Shown piece after piece: positions 20,394 through 29,390 of a stretch of DNA of 64,000 nucleotides. How positions within the stretch are numbered: position 1 is the first letter of the stretch; the number at the start of each line of letters is the position of its first letter. A model generated the notes under the pieces. The model did not search any database. It was given only the letters and a program-made list of their open reading frames with translations, and was not told the DNA's origin. The translations under genes and the position numbers were made by a program. This DNA comes from Methylobacterium jeotgali (GTDB taxonomy: Bacteria > Pseudomonadota > Alphaproteobacteria > Rhizobiales > Beijerinckiaceae): positions 1 through 64,000 of the forward strand of contig NZ_BPQR01000056.1 of NCBI RefSeq assembly GCF_022179345.1, read 5' to 3'.

Positions 20394-20846
20394 ATGCGCG
20401 GACGCAAGCCCATCCCGCTCGAGATGAGGCTGGCGAGCCAGGGCATCGGCGAAGCGGCCGCGGAGGCCCTGGATCTCGCGAAGGTCCTGGGCGAACCGGA
20501 GATGCCGCCAGGGTTCGACGCCGAGCACGCCTCGGAGTGGGACGCCGTCATCACCGATCTGCGGGAGTGCAACACGCTCTCCCGCGAGATCGGCGCCACC
20601 GTCGAAGTCTACGTCCGGAACCTGGTGCGTATGCGCAAGGCAGAGGCGCACATCGCCGAGCACGGCGAGGTGGTGCCGGCGCCCCGCACGGGCGTGCCGA
20701 TGTACAACCCCTACCTCGCCGTCGCGAACCGGGCGGCGAAGGAAGTCCGGAGCGCGGCCGCCGAGCTGGGGCTCACCCCATCGTCCCGCGGGCGGGTGAC
20801 GAAGATCAAGCCGCCCGAGAAGGAAGACGATGGCTTCGGTCTATAG
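20394..20846 (+). CDS. Terminase small subunit, P27 family
   Basis: 150 residues starting M-R-G-R-K-P-I-P, the usual P27-family start. Helical body with W-D-A-V-I-T-D-L and V-Y-V-R-N-L-V-R-M-R-K-A-E…G, then P-Y-L-A-V-A-N-R-A-A-K-E-V-R…L-G-L-T-P-S-S-R-G-R-V, the conserved family end. It recognises the packaging site and recruits TerL. Overlaps TerL by 17 bp. Confidence 0.9.
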   Translation: MRGRKPIPLEMRLASQGIGEAAAEALDLAKVLGEPEMPPGFDAEHASEWDAVITDLRECNTLSREIGATVEVYVRNLVRMRKAEAHIAEHGEVVPAPRTGVPMYNPYLAVANRAAKEVRSAAAELGLTPSSRGRVTKIKPPEKEDDGFGL

Positions 20847-22677
20847 CGTCGCGGAGCTGATCCGGGAGCGCGTGGACCCCGAGCACGATCCGGTCACCGG
20901 CTGGGCCCAGGCGGTGCTCACCGGCGAGGTGATCCAGGGCCCGCACGTCCGCAACGCCTGCCGTCGCCACCTCCAGGATCTCCGCGACGGTCCAGGCCGT
21001 GGTCTCACCTGGGATCTGGCGGCCGCAAAGCGCGGGATCGGCTTCGGCCCCGGCGTCTGCCGCCTCAACGGCGGCCAATTCGAGGGCCGTCCCTTCGTCC
21101 TCCAGCCGAGCCAGGCGTTCAAGTCGGGCTCGATTATCGGATGGAAGCGGGCCGACGGCACCCGCCGGTTCCGGCGCGCCTACATCGAGGAGGGCAAGGG
21201 CAACGGGAAGTCGCCCTGGGCGGCCAAGATGGGGATGTACGGCCTCGCCGCAGACGGCGAGAAGCGGGCGGAGATCTACGCCGCCGCGTCGAAGAAGGAT
21301 CAGGCCTTCGTCCTGTTCCGCGACGCGGTCGCCATGGTCGACCTGTCGCCGAAGCTCTCCGCGGCGATCACCAAGAGCGGCCTCAACCCGGTCTGGAACC
21401 TGGCGCACGGGAAGTCGGCGAGCTTCATGCGGCCGATCTCCTCGGAGGACGGGCAGTCCGGCCCGCGCCCGCACTTCGCCCTCTGTGACGAGGTCCACGA
21501 GCACCGCGACGGCCGCGTCCTGGAGATGCTCGAGCGCGGCTTCAAGTTCCGCCGCCAGCCCCTGCTGGTGATGATCACCAACAGCGGCACCGACCGCAAC
21601 TCGGTCTGTTGGGAGGAGCATCAGCACGCCGTGCGGGTCGCCGCCGGCACCCGCGAGCCCGACGCGGCCTTCACCTATGTCGGCGAGGTCATCGACGACA
21701 CCACGTTTTCCTTCGTCTGCGCCCTCGATCCAGGCGACGATCCGCTCACGGACCCGAGCTGCTGGCCCAAGGCGAACCCGCTCCTCGGCGTCACCATCAG
21801 CGAGGAGTATCTCGCCGGCGTCGTCGACCAGGCGCGGCAGATGCCGGGCAAGCTCAACGGCATCCTGCGCCTCCATTTCTGCGTCTGGACGGACGCCGAG
21901 AAGGCCTGGATGGGCCGCGAGGCGCTCGAGGCGGTCCTCGCGGACTTCGACCCGGCCGAGGAGCATGCCGGGCACGAGGTGTTCGGCGGCCTCGACCTCT
22001 CCGCCTCGAAGGACATGACGGCGAAGGCCTATTGCGCCCGGTCCGGCACCACGGCGGACGGTCGGCCGACCTACGATGCCTGGGTCGAGGCCTGGACGCC
22101 CGGCGATACCCTGGCGGCTCGCGCCCTGGCCGACAAGGCCCCCTACGAGGTCTGGGAGCGAGACGGCTGGCTCCAGGCGGTGCCGGGCAAGCTGATCCGG
22201 CTCGACTTCGTGGCGGCCAGCCTCGCGCAGGACGCCGCGACCTACCTGATCGAGGCGTTCGCCTACGATCGGCACACCTTCAAGCGGTTCGAGGAGGAGT
22301 GCGACGCGCTCAACCTCGAGGTCAATTTCGTCGAGCACCCGCAGGGCGGCAAGCGCCGGGCCCGGCCGACGGAGGCACAGCTCGAGGCGGCCGAACAGGA
22401 CGGCCGCGACCCGCCCCAGGGGCTTTGGATGCCCGGCTCGATCCGCGAGCTGGAGTCGCTCATCCTGGAGGGCCGCATCCGCCTGCGCCGCTCGCCGGTG
22501 CTGATCTCGGCCATGATGTCGGCCGTCATCACCACCGACGCCTTCGACAACGGCTGGTTCGAGAAGCGCAAGGCGACGAACCGCATCGACGCGCTGGTCG
22601 CCCTCGCCATGGCGGTGGGCGCCGCGACGCAGAACGCGCCGGTGGACGACACCCCAGGCGGCATCCTGATCCTCTGA
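20830..22677 (+). CDS. Terminase large subunit
   Basis: 615 residues: ATP-driven packaging motor and nuclease. Walker A-like G-K-G-N-G-K-S at about 122-128 and Walker B F-A-L-C-D-E at 216-221 mark the ATPase; the C-terminal RNase H-like nuclease begins G-G-L-D-L-S at about 386-391 with further acidic residues (F-A-Y-D-R, T-N-R-I-D-A). This is the HK97-type TerL, which pairs with P27 TerS and cos packaging. Confidence 0.95.
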   Translation: MASVYSVAELIRERVDPEHDPVTGWAQAVLTGEVIQGPHVRNACRRHLQDLRDGPGRGLTWDLAAAKRGIGFGPGVCRLNGGQFEGRPFVLQPSQAFKSGSIIGWKRADGTRRFRRAYIEEGKGNGKSPWAAKMGMYGLAADGEKRAEIYAAASKKDQAFVLFRDAVAMVDLSPKLSAAITKSGLNPVWNLAHGKSASFMRPISSEDGQSGPRPHFALCDEVHEHRDGRVLEMLERGFKFRRQPLLVMITNSGTDRNSVCWEEHQHAVRVAAGTREPDAAFTYVGEVIDDTTFSFVCALDPGDDPLTDPSCWPKANPLLGVTISEEYLAGVVDQARQMPGKLNGILRLHFCVWTDAEKAWMGREALEAVLADFDPAEEHAGHEVFGGLDLSASKDMTAKAYCARSGTTADGRPTYDAWVEAWTPGDTLAARALADKAPYEVWERDGWLQAVPGKLIRLDFVAASLAQDAATYLIEAFAYDRHTFKRFEEECDALNLEVNFVEHPQGGKRRARPTEAQLEAAEQDGRDPPQGLWMPGSIRELESLILEGRIRLRRSPVLISAMMSAVITTDAFDNGWFEKRKATNRIDALVALAMAVGAATQNAPVDDTPGGILIL

Positions 22678-22687
22678 GGCCCCGCCC

Positions 22688-23977
22688 ATGCAGGTAGTCC
22701 CGCGCATCCCGCTCGGCGGCGCTTCGGCGTCGCCGGCGGCCGCGCCGCCCCGCGCCATGGTCCAGGAGACCAACCTCGGCGATCTCACGTCGGAGGCGCT
22801 GGCCGAGTTCATGCGCGCCGGCGCGACGAGCGCCAGCGGAGAGACCGTCACCCCGCAGACGGCACTCAAGACCGCGACGGTGTTCCGGTGCGTCAGCCTG
22901 ATCTCTGGCGCCGTCGCGACCCTGCCGCTGGACCTCAAGCGCCGGGTGGACGCGCGCACTCGTCAGGACGCCGACGATCACCCCCTGTGGGAGGTGCTGC
23001 GCCGGCGGCCGAACGCTTGGCAGACGCCGAGCCAGTTCCGCCGGTACATGCAGGCCTGCGTGCTCCTGCGGGGCAAGGCCTTCGCGCAGATCGTGCGCCT
23101 GGGCCGCCGCATAATCGCCCTGCACCCCCTGGACCCCGACCGGGTCCAGGTGATCCAGGACCGAAGCACCCTCAAGCTCTCCTTCCGCTACACGCGGGCG
23201 AACGGCTCGACGGTCGATTTCCCGCAGTCGGACGTGTTCTACCTCTGCGGGCTGACCCTCGACGGGGTGAACGGCGTCTCGGTGCTCACCTACGCCCGCG
23301 AGACCATCGGCGAGGCGCTGGCCACCGCGAAGCACGCCTCGACCATGTTCCGCAACGGCACCTCGATCGGCGGGGTGCTTCAGGCGAAGGGCAAGCTCGG
23401 CCCCGAAGGCGTCCAGGCGCTTCGGGACTCCCTGGAGGCCTATCGCGGGGCCGAGAACGCCCACAAGAACCTCATCCTGCAAGACGGGATGACCTATGAC
23501 CGGCTCGGCCTGAACAACGTCGACGCTCAGTTCATCCAGAGCCGCGAGTTTTCGCAGTACGAGGTCGCCCAATTCTTCGGCGTGCCCCCACACATGCTCG
23601 GGCTCACCTCGAAGGCGACCAGCTTCGGCAACGGCCTGGAGAACATGGGCCGGGGCTTCGTGGCCTACACCCTCCAAGACTCGCTCACGATGTGGACCGA
23701 GGCCATCGAGCGGGACCTGACGCCAGGCGAGCCGGACCTCTACGCCCGGTTCAACATCAACGCGCTGGTGCGGGGCGACATCAAGACCCGCTACGCGGCC
23801 TACGCCGTCGGCCGCCAATGGGGCTGGCTTTCCGCGAACGATGTCCGCGCCCTCGAGGACGAGGACGCGATCGAGGGCGGCGACATCTACCAGGTCGCGC
23901 TGAACATGGCGCCCGCTACCGCCGACGAGCCCGACGAGCACGATCCTCCGGAGGATAACCATGACCGCGAGCGGTAG
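22688..23977 (+). CDS. Portal protein, HK97 family
   Basis: 429 residues. Typical blocks: T-V-F-R-C-V-S-L-I-S…L-P-L, H-P-L-W-E-V-L, N-L-I-L-Q-D-G-M, and F-F-G-V-P-P-H-M-L-G near 300, the best-conserved portal motif. Forms the dodecameric DNA channel at the capsid vertex. Acidic C-terminal tail (D-E-P-D-E-H-D). Overlaps the protease gene by 17 bp. Confidence 0.95.
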   Translation: MQVVPRIPLGGASASPAAAPPRAMVQETNLGDLTSEALAEFMRAGATSASGETVTPQTALKTATVFRCVSLISGAVATLPLDLKRRVDARTRQDADDHPLWEVLRRRPNAWQTPSQFRRYMQACVLLRGKAFAQIVRLGRRIIALHPLDPDRVQVIQDRSTLKLSFRYTRANGSTVDFPQSDVFYLCGLTLDGVNGVSVLTYARETIGEALATAKHASTMFRNGTSIGGVLQAKGKLGPEGVQALRDSLEAYRGAENAHKNLILQDGMTYDRLGLNNVDAQFIQSREFSQYEVAQFFGVPPHMLGLTSKATSFGNGLENMGRGFVAYTLQDSLTMWTEAIERDLTPGEPDLYARFNINALVRGDIKTRYAAYAVGRQWGWLSANDVRALEDEDAIEGGDIYQVALNMAPATADEPDEHDPPEDNHDRER

Positions 23978-24878
23978 GCGCGTGGTGCTGATCGACGGCG
24001 CCGCGGCGGCAGCAGCGCGTGGCCTTCGCGTCCTGGCGCGGGAGCGCCCAGGCCGGATCAAGCTGCCGGGTAAGGTCGACGTGGCCGCCCTGTCGAAGCC
24101 GGAGGTCTACGACCGCTGGAACCCGGCGATCCGCGCGGCCGAGTCGGGCCCGAACGTGATCCGCATGTTCGACGTCATCGGCCGGGACTACTGGAGCGAC
24201 CACGCGGTCACGCTCGAGAGCGTCGACCAGGCGCTCACCGGCTTCGGCTCGGCCGACGTGGAGATCCACATCAACAGCCCCGGCGGGGACATGTTCGAGG
24301 GGATCGCCATCTACAACCGCCTCCTCCAGCACCCCGGCAAGGTGACGGTGAAGGTGTTCGGGCTCGCAGCGTCGGCCGCCTCGATCATCGCCATGGCCGG
24401 CGAGGACATCCAGATCGGCGCGGCCGCCTTCATCATGATCCACAACTGCTGGGTCGTGGCCGTCGGCAACCGGCACGACTTCGCCGAGACGGCCGCCTTC
24501 CTCGAGCCCTTCGACGCCGCCATGGTCGGCGTCTACGCGGCCCGCACCGGCTCCGACGAGGCGGCGATCGCCGGGTGGATGGACGCCGAGACGTACATGG
24601 GCGCCGATCTGGCGGTAGAGCGCGGCTTCGCCGACGGCGTCATGGGCGCCGACGCCTCCGTCCTCGACGAGGAGGCCGGCGCCTCCGCCCGGGCGGGCAA
24701 CGCCGTCCGCAAGATGGAGCTGGCCCTCTGCCGCTCCATGCCGCGGACGCAGGCCCGCGAGCTGATCTCGAAAGTGAAGGGCACGCACGACGCTGCCCGA
24801 CCCTCCGCCACGCCTGGCGCTGGCGACCCGAACTGGCTCGGCGCCGCCGCCGAGCTGATCGCCTCACTCCGTTCCTGA
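23961..24878 (+). CDS. ClpP-like head maturation protease (S14)
   Basis: 305 residues. The ClpP fold is clear: I-N-S-P-G-G-D, nucleophile Ser138 in G-L-A-A-S-A-A-S-I-I-A-M-A-G, His161 in M-I-H-N-C-W, and the acidic triad partner expected after residue 190. It cleaves the delta/scaffold part of the capsid protein during prohead maturation. The N-terminal ~60 residues are extra compared with the minimal protease. Confidence 0.92.
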   Translation: MTASGRRVVLIDGAAAAAARGLRVLARERPGRIKLPGKVDVAALSKPEVYDRWNPAIRAAESGPNVIRMFDVIGRDYWSDHAVTLESVDQALTGFGSADVEIHINSPGGDMFEGIAIYNRLLQHPGKVTVKVFGLAASAASIIAMAGEDIQIGAAAFIMIHNCWVVAVGNRHDFAETAAFLEPFDAAMVGVYAARTGSDEAAIAGWMDAETYMGADLAVERGFADGVMGADASVLDEEAGASARAGNAVRKMELALCRSMPRTQARELISKVKGTHDAARPSATPGAGDPNWLGAAAELIASLRS

Positions 24879-24912
24879 TCCCCAGGCCGGACCGCAGAAA
24901 GCCTCCATCACC

Positions 24913-26310
24913 ATGAAGAACCTGTTCCTGGCCGCGGCGCTCGCGCTGGCGGCCCTCTTCGCCGTGTCCGACGCCTACGCCATGGGCGAGCTGCTCCAGG
25001 CCGCCGGCGCGCTCCCGGCCGCCGCGCCGTTCCTGGCGATCGCCGGCGTCGGCGCCGCGACCGCCATGCCGCGCGGCATCCTCGGCGCGACCTTCCGCGC
25101 CGACGCCAGCGATCCGATGGCGGTGCTGGCCCAGCTCCAGCAGGCCTTCAACGCCTTCAAGGCCGAGAACGAGACGAAGCTCGCCGCCAAGGCCGGCAAG
25201 GAAGACGTGGTGACCAACGAGAAGGTCGACCGCATCAACGCCGCCGTCGGCGAGCTGCAGGCCTCCCTGAGCGAGCTGGCCATCAAGATCGCCGCCGCGG
25301 CGATCACCGGCGGCGGTGCGCCGCGGCCGGGCGACGACGCGGCCTACAACACTGCCTTCACCGCCTACGCCCGCACGGGCGACGGCGAGAGCGCCATCAA
25401 GGCCCAGCAGTTCGCCGGCCCGCGCGCCACCCTGTCGGTCGGCTCGAACCCGGATGGCGGCCTCCTCGCCCCCGTCGAGTGGGACCGGACCATCACCGAC
25501 AAGCTCAAGATCGTCTCGGCGATGCGCACCCTCGCCCGCGTGATCTCGATCTCGAGCACCGGCTTCACCAAGGTCTACAACGATCGCGCGACTGCCTCGG
25601 GCTGGGTCGGGGAGACCACGGCGCGCCCCGGCACCGGCAACGCCCAGTTCCAGCAGGCGACCTTCACCACCGGCGAGCTGTACGCGATGCCGATCGCCTC
25701 GCAGCAGCTCCTCGAGGATGCCCTCATCGACATCGGTGCCTGGCTCGGCGACGAGGTGATGACCGAGATGGCGTACCAGGAGGGCCTCGCCTTCGTGAAC
25801 GGCGACGGCATTCAGAAGCCGAAAGGCCTCCTCCAGTACGCCAGCGGCACCCCGCACCCCTGGGGCGCGATCCCGACCGTGAACAGCGGCGCCGCGTCCG
25901 CCCTCGCTGCGGACGGCCTCATCGACCTGGTGCACGATCTGCCGAGCGAGCGGACCCCGAACGCGGCCTTCATCATGAACCGCAAAACCCAGGGGGCGAT
26001 CCGCAAGCTGAAGGACGGTCAGGGCCGCTACCTGTGGGAGCCGTCGACGCAGGTCGGCGATCCGGCGACCATCCTCGGCTTCCCCGTCGCCGAGCTGGCG
26101 GCGATGCCGGACGTGGCGGCGAATGCCCTGCCGATCGCCTTCGGCGACTGGCAGCGCGGCTACCTCGTCGTCGATCGCATCGGCGTCCAGGTCCTGCGCG
26201 ACCCCTACAGCCAGAAGCCCTTCGTGCAGTTCTACAGCCGCAAGCGCGTCGGCGGTGGCGTCACCGATCCGACCTGCCTGCGCCTGCACAAGGTGGCGGT
26301 GAACGCCTGA
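24913..26310 (+). CDS. Major capsid protein, HK97 fold, with signal-peptide-like N-terminus
   Basis: 465 residues. From about residue 66 it is a standard HK97 capsid: helical delta region (M-A-V-L-A-Q-L-Q-Q-A-F-N-A-F-K), then the mature domain (S-N-P-D-G-G-L-L-A-P, G-W-V-G-E, M-P-I-A-S-Q-Q-L-L-E-D, G-D-G, P-K-G-L-L, F-G-D-W). Ahead of this the protein begins M-K-N-L-F-L with a 15-residue hydrophobic core and A-Y-A, a textbook Sec signal peptide, plus a second hydrophobic stretch to residue 52. Inner Met codons (24982, 25066) lack ribosome binding sites. Cleavage by the neighbouring protease should remove this region. Confidence 0.95.
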   Translation: MKNLFLAAALALAALFAVSDAYAMGELLQAAGALPAAAPFLAIAGVGAATAMPRGILGATFRADASDPMAVLAQLQQAFNAFKAENETKLAAKAGKEDVVTNEKVDRINAAVGELQASLSELAIKIAAAAITGGGAPRPGDDAAYNTAFTAYARTGDGESAIKAQQFAGPRATLSVGSNPDGGLLAPVEWDRTITDKLKIVSAMRTLARVISISSTGFTKVYNDRATASGWVGETTARPGTGNAQFQQATFTTGELYAMPIASQQLLEDALIDIGAWLGDEVMTEMAYQEGLAFVNGDGIQKPKGLLQYASGTPHPWGAIPTVNSGAASALAADGLIDLVHDLPSERTPNAAFIMNRKTQGAIRKLKDGQGRYLWEPSTQVGDPATILGFPVAELAAMPDVAANALPIAFGDWQRGYLVVDRIGVQVLRDPYSQKPFVQFYSRKRVGGGVTDPTCLRLHKVAVNA

Positions 26311-26370
26311 CCCACGCCGGCCGGGCCCTCGGGCCCGGCCGCCCGCACTCCGCACAGCAGGACGGTCCGG

Positions 26371-26583
26371 ATGACCCGCGGCATCACCGTGAAGACCTTC
26401 GACGGCGCCCCCGACGGCAACGCCTATCCGCAGCGCTTCGAGAAGGGCGACCCCGTCGAGGGCGATCTGGCGACGGTCGCCCTCGCCGAGAAGTGGGCCC
26501 GGGCCCCGAAGGACGACGCCGAGTTCGACGCGGCTGTCGCCGCCCGGGCCGAGCGCCTGGCGCCCGCCGACAGGGCGGAATGA
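26371..26583 (+). CDS. Small acidic hypothetical head-region protein
   Basis: 70 residues beginning M-T-R-G-I-T-V-K-T-F. Acidic, with an Ala-rich C-terminal helix (A-A-V-A-A-R-A-E-R-L). Located between the capsid and connector genes and coupled to the latter by ATGA. Could be a head decoration or accessory protein; not recognised. Confidence 0.6.
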   Translation: MTRGITVKTFDGAPDGNAYPQRFEKGDPVEGDLATVALAEKWARAPKDDAEFDAAVAARAERLAPADRAE

Positions 26584-27227
26584 CTGTGCTCGTCGACCTT
26601 CATCGGCCCGCACGCTGCGAGGCGCCGCTCGTCTATCGGCGCCTCGAGGCGCCGACGGCGGCGGTGGTCGACGTGCCCCGCGCCCGCCGGCATCTGCGCC
26701 TCGACGAGGACGACGACGGCGAGGACCTCGACATCGAGGCGGCCATCGACGCGGCCACCGCGCATGTCGACGGCCGCACCGGGGTCCTCAACCGCGCCCT
26801 GGTGAGCCAGGTGTGGCTGGCGACGGCGCCGCGGCCGATGGCGGCCGCCGGCGGCCTGCCCGGCTTCGTGCTCGACCTGGTGCCCATCCAGGCCGTGACG
26901 ACGGTCGAGGTGCTCCAGGGCGGCGTCTACGCCGTCCTGCCGACGAGCGCCTGGCGCACGGTGGCGATGACGGCCGACCGCGTCGCCGTCGTGCCCGCCC
27001 GCGGCGCGGCCTGGCCCGCCTACGACTTCGATCCGGAGGCCTGGCGCATCACCTTCCGCGCCGGGTACGGCGACGCCGGCGAGGCCGTGCCATCGCCGAT
27101 CCGCTCCGCGATCCTGCTCCTGGTCGCCGACCTGTTCGACCAGCGCGACGGCAAGGTCCAGGCGAACCTCGTCGACAACCCGACGGTGGACCGCCTGCTG
27201 GCGCCGTTCCGCCGCGTGGCGGTGTAG
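26580..27227 (+). CDS. Head-tail connector, phiE125 gp8 / HK97 gp6-like
   Basis: 215 residues. V-P-R-A-R-R-H-L-R-L-D, D-I-E-A-A-I-D-A-A-T-A-H-V-D-G-R-T-G and the C-terminal I-R-S-A-I-L-L-L-V-A-D-L-F-D-Q-R are hallmarks of the family that forms the ring below the portal. Same position as RcGTA g6. Confidence 0.85.
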   Translation: MTVLVDLHRPARCEAPLVYRRLEAPTAAVVDVPRARRHLRLDEDDDGEDLDIEAAIDAATAHVDGRTGVLNRALVSQVWLATAPRPMAAAGGLPGFVLDLVPIQAVTTVEVLQGGVYAVLPTSAWRTVAMTADRVAVVPARGAAWPAYDFDPEAWRITFRAGYGDAGEAVPSPIRSAILLLVADLFDQRDGKVQANLVDNPTVDRLLAPFRRVAV

Positions 27228-27231
27228 CGCC

Positions 27232-27564
27232 ATGCAGGCGGGACGGCTCGACAAGCGGGCGACCTTTCGGGGGCGCCCACAGCTCGACGACGACGGCTTC
27301 GAGAGCCGCGGCGGGTACCAGGACCTGTTCACGGTCCGCGCCGAGTTCCGGCCGCTGTCCGGCCGGGCTATGGCGGAGGCCGGCTCCCTCACCGACGCGA
27401 TCCAGGGCACGCTCGTCGTGCGCGACACCCCGCGCACCCGGGCGCTGACGATCGCCGATCGCGTCACCGTCGACGGCCGGGACTACGCGATCGAGTCGGC
27501 GCCGCCCGGCGACCGCTCCGGGTGGCTCTACCTCAAGGTCTCCCTGAAGAAGGGCTCCGCATGA
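27232..27564 (+). CDS. Phage head-tail adaptor (SPP1 gp16-like)
   Basis: 110 residues; G-R-L-D-K-R-A-T-F…F-T-V-R-A-E-F-R-P-L-S-G…and R-V-T-V-D-G-R-D-Y-A-I match the small beta-barrel head-tail joining family. Overlaps the next gene by 4 bp. Confidence 0.85.
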   Translation: MQAGRLDKRATFRGRPQLDDDGFESRGGYQDLFTVRAEFRPLSGRAMAEAGSLTDAIQGTLVVRDTPRTRALTIADRVTVDGRDYAIESAPPGDRSGWLYLKVSLKKGSA

Positions 27565-28106
27565 TCGGCGGCCTGGTCACGACCGCCCGCTTCGGCTGGG
27601 CGGCCGTCCACGGCGTCGACGCCTTCGCGGATGCTCTCGCGCAGTACACCGTACGCATGGTGCTTCGCTCGCGGGCGGTCGACAGTAGTGCGGCCGACGA
27701 GATCGTCCGGCGCGCACAGGCCAACGTCCCGCAGGACACGGGTCGCCTCTACGGCGGCATCAAGGCCACCGGCGAGGATGGCCTCTTCACCGTCACCGCG
27801 AGCGCTACGCACGGCCGCGGCCGCTGGTACGACCTGGATTACGCCTTCCTGGTGGAGACGGGCACCCAGGGCGGCATCCGCGGCGGCCGCCGCGGCACCA
27901 CGGTCAACGTCGAGACCGGCCGCAGCTCGCGCGCCGGCGCCTTCAACCCGGTCACCGGCCGCCGCTTCCGCGTCGCAGATGCGAGCCGGATGTCCGAGCG
28001 CACCCATCCCGGCACAGCAGCGCAGCCGTTCTTCTACCCCGCGGTCGACGGGGTGATGGAGGAACGCGAGCTGCACCAGGCCGAAACCCTCGAGGGGGAC
28101 CTGTGA
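27561..28106 (+). CDS. HK97 gp10-family tail component
   Basis: 181 residues. V-P-Q-D-T-G-R-L is the diagnostic motif (usually V-P-V-d-T-G-x-L-r), followed by Y-A-F-L-V-E-T-G-T and A-Q-P-F-F-Y-P-A. Neck/tail completion protein located between adaptor and terminator, as in HK97. Confidence 0.85.
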   Translation: MIGGLVTTARFGWAAVHGVDAFADALAQYTVRMVLRSRAVDSSAADEIVRRAQANVPQDTGRLYGGIKATGEDGLFTVTASATHGRGRWYDLDYAFLVETGTQGGIRGGRRGTTVNVETGRSSRAGAFNPVTGRRFRVADASRMSERTHPGTAAQPFFYPAVDGVMEERELHQAETLEGDL

Positions 28107-28513
28107 CGCCCGAGCTCGCACTCCGGAACCAGATCGGCATGCTGCTGCGCGCCTCGCCGGCGGTGACGGCGCTCGTGGGCAAGAAGATCCGCGACGACGT
28201 GCCGAGCGACAAGGAGGCGGACAAGCTGCCGTGGCTCTGCATGGGCCCCATCAGCGTGCGGCGCATCGAGACCGGCGACGCGCCGGCCTGGTCCATCAGC
28301 CTGCGCGTGCTCGCCGAGTCCGCCGGCTTCAACCGGGACGAGGTCTGGCAGATCGCCCGGGCCGCCATGCGCGCCATCGACCGTGCCGAGCCTCCGGAGG
28401 AGCTGGGCTTCGTCGATCGCATCGCCGTCCAGAGCGCCAACGACGTGATCGACCCCGGCGCCATCAAGACCGTCGCGATCGACGTGTCCTGCACGCTCAT
28501 CGACGTCGACTGA
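28103..28513 (+). CDS. Tail terminator, DUF3168 family
   Basis: 136 residues from GTG 28103. Start L-R-N-Q-I-G-M-L-L-R-A-S-P-A-V-T-A-L-V, then L-P-W-L-C-M-G, and S-I-S-L-R-V-L match DUF3168 (RcGTA g8), the protein that caps the tail tube at the head. Confidence 0.82.
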   Translation: MTPELALRNQIGMLLRASPAVTALVGKKIRDDVPSDKEADKLPWLCMGPISVRRIETGDAPAWSISLRVLAESAGFNRDEVWQIARAAMRAIDRAEPPEELGFVDRIAVQSANDVIDPGAIKTVAIDVSCTLIDVD

Positions 28514-28536
28514 CCCTCACCACCCCGGAGAACACA

Positions 28537-28986
28537 ATGACCCAGGCCGTCCCCTTCGGCGGCAAGGACCTGCGTGTCATGCGCAAGACCTCGCCGAGCG
28601 ACAACGCCCCGACCTTCCTCTGCACCATCACGACGAAGTCGCTCACCGAGACGGTGGAGTACGACGACGCCACGGTGCCGAACTGCGACAACCCCGACGC
28701 GATCGCCGCGCGCCGCTCGATCCCCAAGAGCACCGCCTGGTCGCTGAACGCCTCGGGCATCGCCGACGCCAAGAGCTACAAGGCGCTCCGCGCCGACGCG
28801 ATCGCCGGCGTCCCGCTGAACCTGCAGATCCTGGTGGCCAAGGCGGCCGCCGGCGGCGGTGGCCACTGGGATGGCGCCGTCTACTTCGAGAACCTCCAGA
28901 TCCAGAGCGACAGCATGGGCGTGGTGAAGTTCTCGGCGCAGATGCGCGGCGAGGGCGAACTCGCCTGGACGGATGCGGCGGCCTGA
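28537..28986 (+). CDS. Major tail tube protein
   Basis: 149 residues, beta-rich, no long helices: L-C-T-I-T-T-K-S-L-T-E-T-V-E-Y-D-D-A-T-V, W-S-L-N-A-S-G, and V-V-K-F-S-A-Q-M-R-G-E-G-E-L near the end. This and its position after DUF3168 identify the tail tube (RcGTA g9/HK97 type). Confidence 0.85.
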   Translation: MTQAVPFGGKDLRVMRKTSPSDNAPTFLCTITTKSLTETVEYDDATVPNCDNPDAIAARRSIPKSTAWSLNASGIADAKSYKALRADAIAGVPLNLQILVAKAAAGGGGHWDGAVYFENLQIQSDSMGVVKFSAQMRGEGELAWTDAAA

Positions 28987-29390
28987 TGAGCGGCTCCGAC
29001 ACCTCCGCCACCGCGGTCTACGAGGATCTCGGCGGCCAGCGCCGCAAGTTCCAGCTCTCGGTGGGCGCGATCGGCGAGCTGGAGCGCCGGTGCAACGCCG
29101 GCATCGGCCTGATCCTGGTGCGGCTCTCCGCCCACCACTTCTACGCCGTCGACGTGCTCGAGCCGATCCGCCTCGGGCTCGTCGGCGGCGGCCTGACGCC
29201 AGCCGAGGCGGAGGCGCTCATGCGCTTCAACGTCTTCGAGCGACCGCTCGCCGAGCACATCGGGCTCGCGGCGCGCATCGTCCAGGCGTCGGTCTCCGGA
29301 GTGCCGGAGCCGGGAAAATCGACGACGGAGGGGACCAGCGACCCCGCTGCCCCGGCGACCTCTCCGTCTTCTATTCCGCCGGCGGCATGA
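28986..29390 (+). CDS. Tail assembly chaperone, first part (GTA_TIM-like)
   Basis: 134 residues. G-A-I-G-E-L-E-R-R-C-N-A-G-I-G, I-R-L-G-L-V-G-G-G-L-T-P and L-A-A-R-I-V-Q-A-S-V-S-G correspond to the RcGTA g10 family. It contains the −1 slippery heptamer G-GGA-AAA at 29312-29318; ribosomes that slip would make a fused protein of about 189 residues ending at 29554, equivalent to lambda gpG/gpGT. The unslipped product ends in a low-complexity tail. Confidence 0.85.
   Translation: MSGSDTSATAVYEDLGGQRRKFQLSVGAIGELERRCNAGIGLILVRLSAHHFYAVDVLEPIRLGLVGGGLTPAEAEALMRFNVFERPLAEHIGLAARIVQASVSGVPEPGKSTTEGTSDPAAPATSPSSIPPAA
29312..29318 (+). promoter_or_regulatory. −1 ribosomal frameshift slippery site G-GGA-AAA
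   Basis: In the zero frame the codons are CCG-GGA-AAA-TCG, an exact X-XXY-YYZ arrangement like lambda GGGAAAG. The −1 frame is open from before this point to 29554 and contains no ATG, GTG or TTG start before the ATG-ATG at 29387. Confidence 0.75.

Noticed and set aside
20806..22959. 717-codon minus-strand open frame opposite TerL
   Set aside because: Antisense shadow of the terminase gene produced by high GC at third positions.
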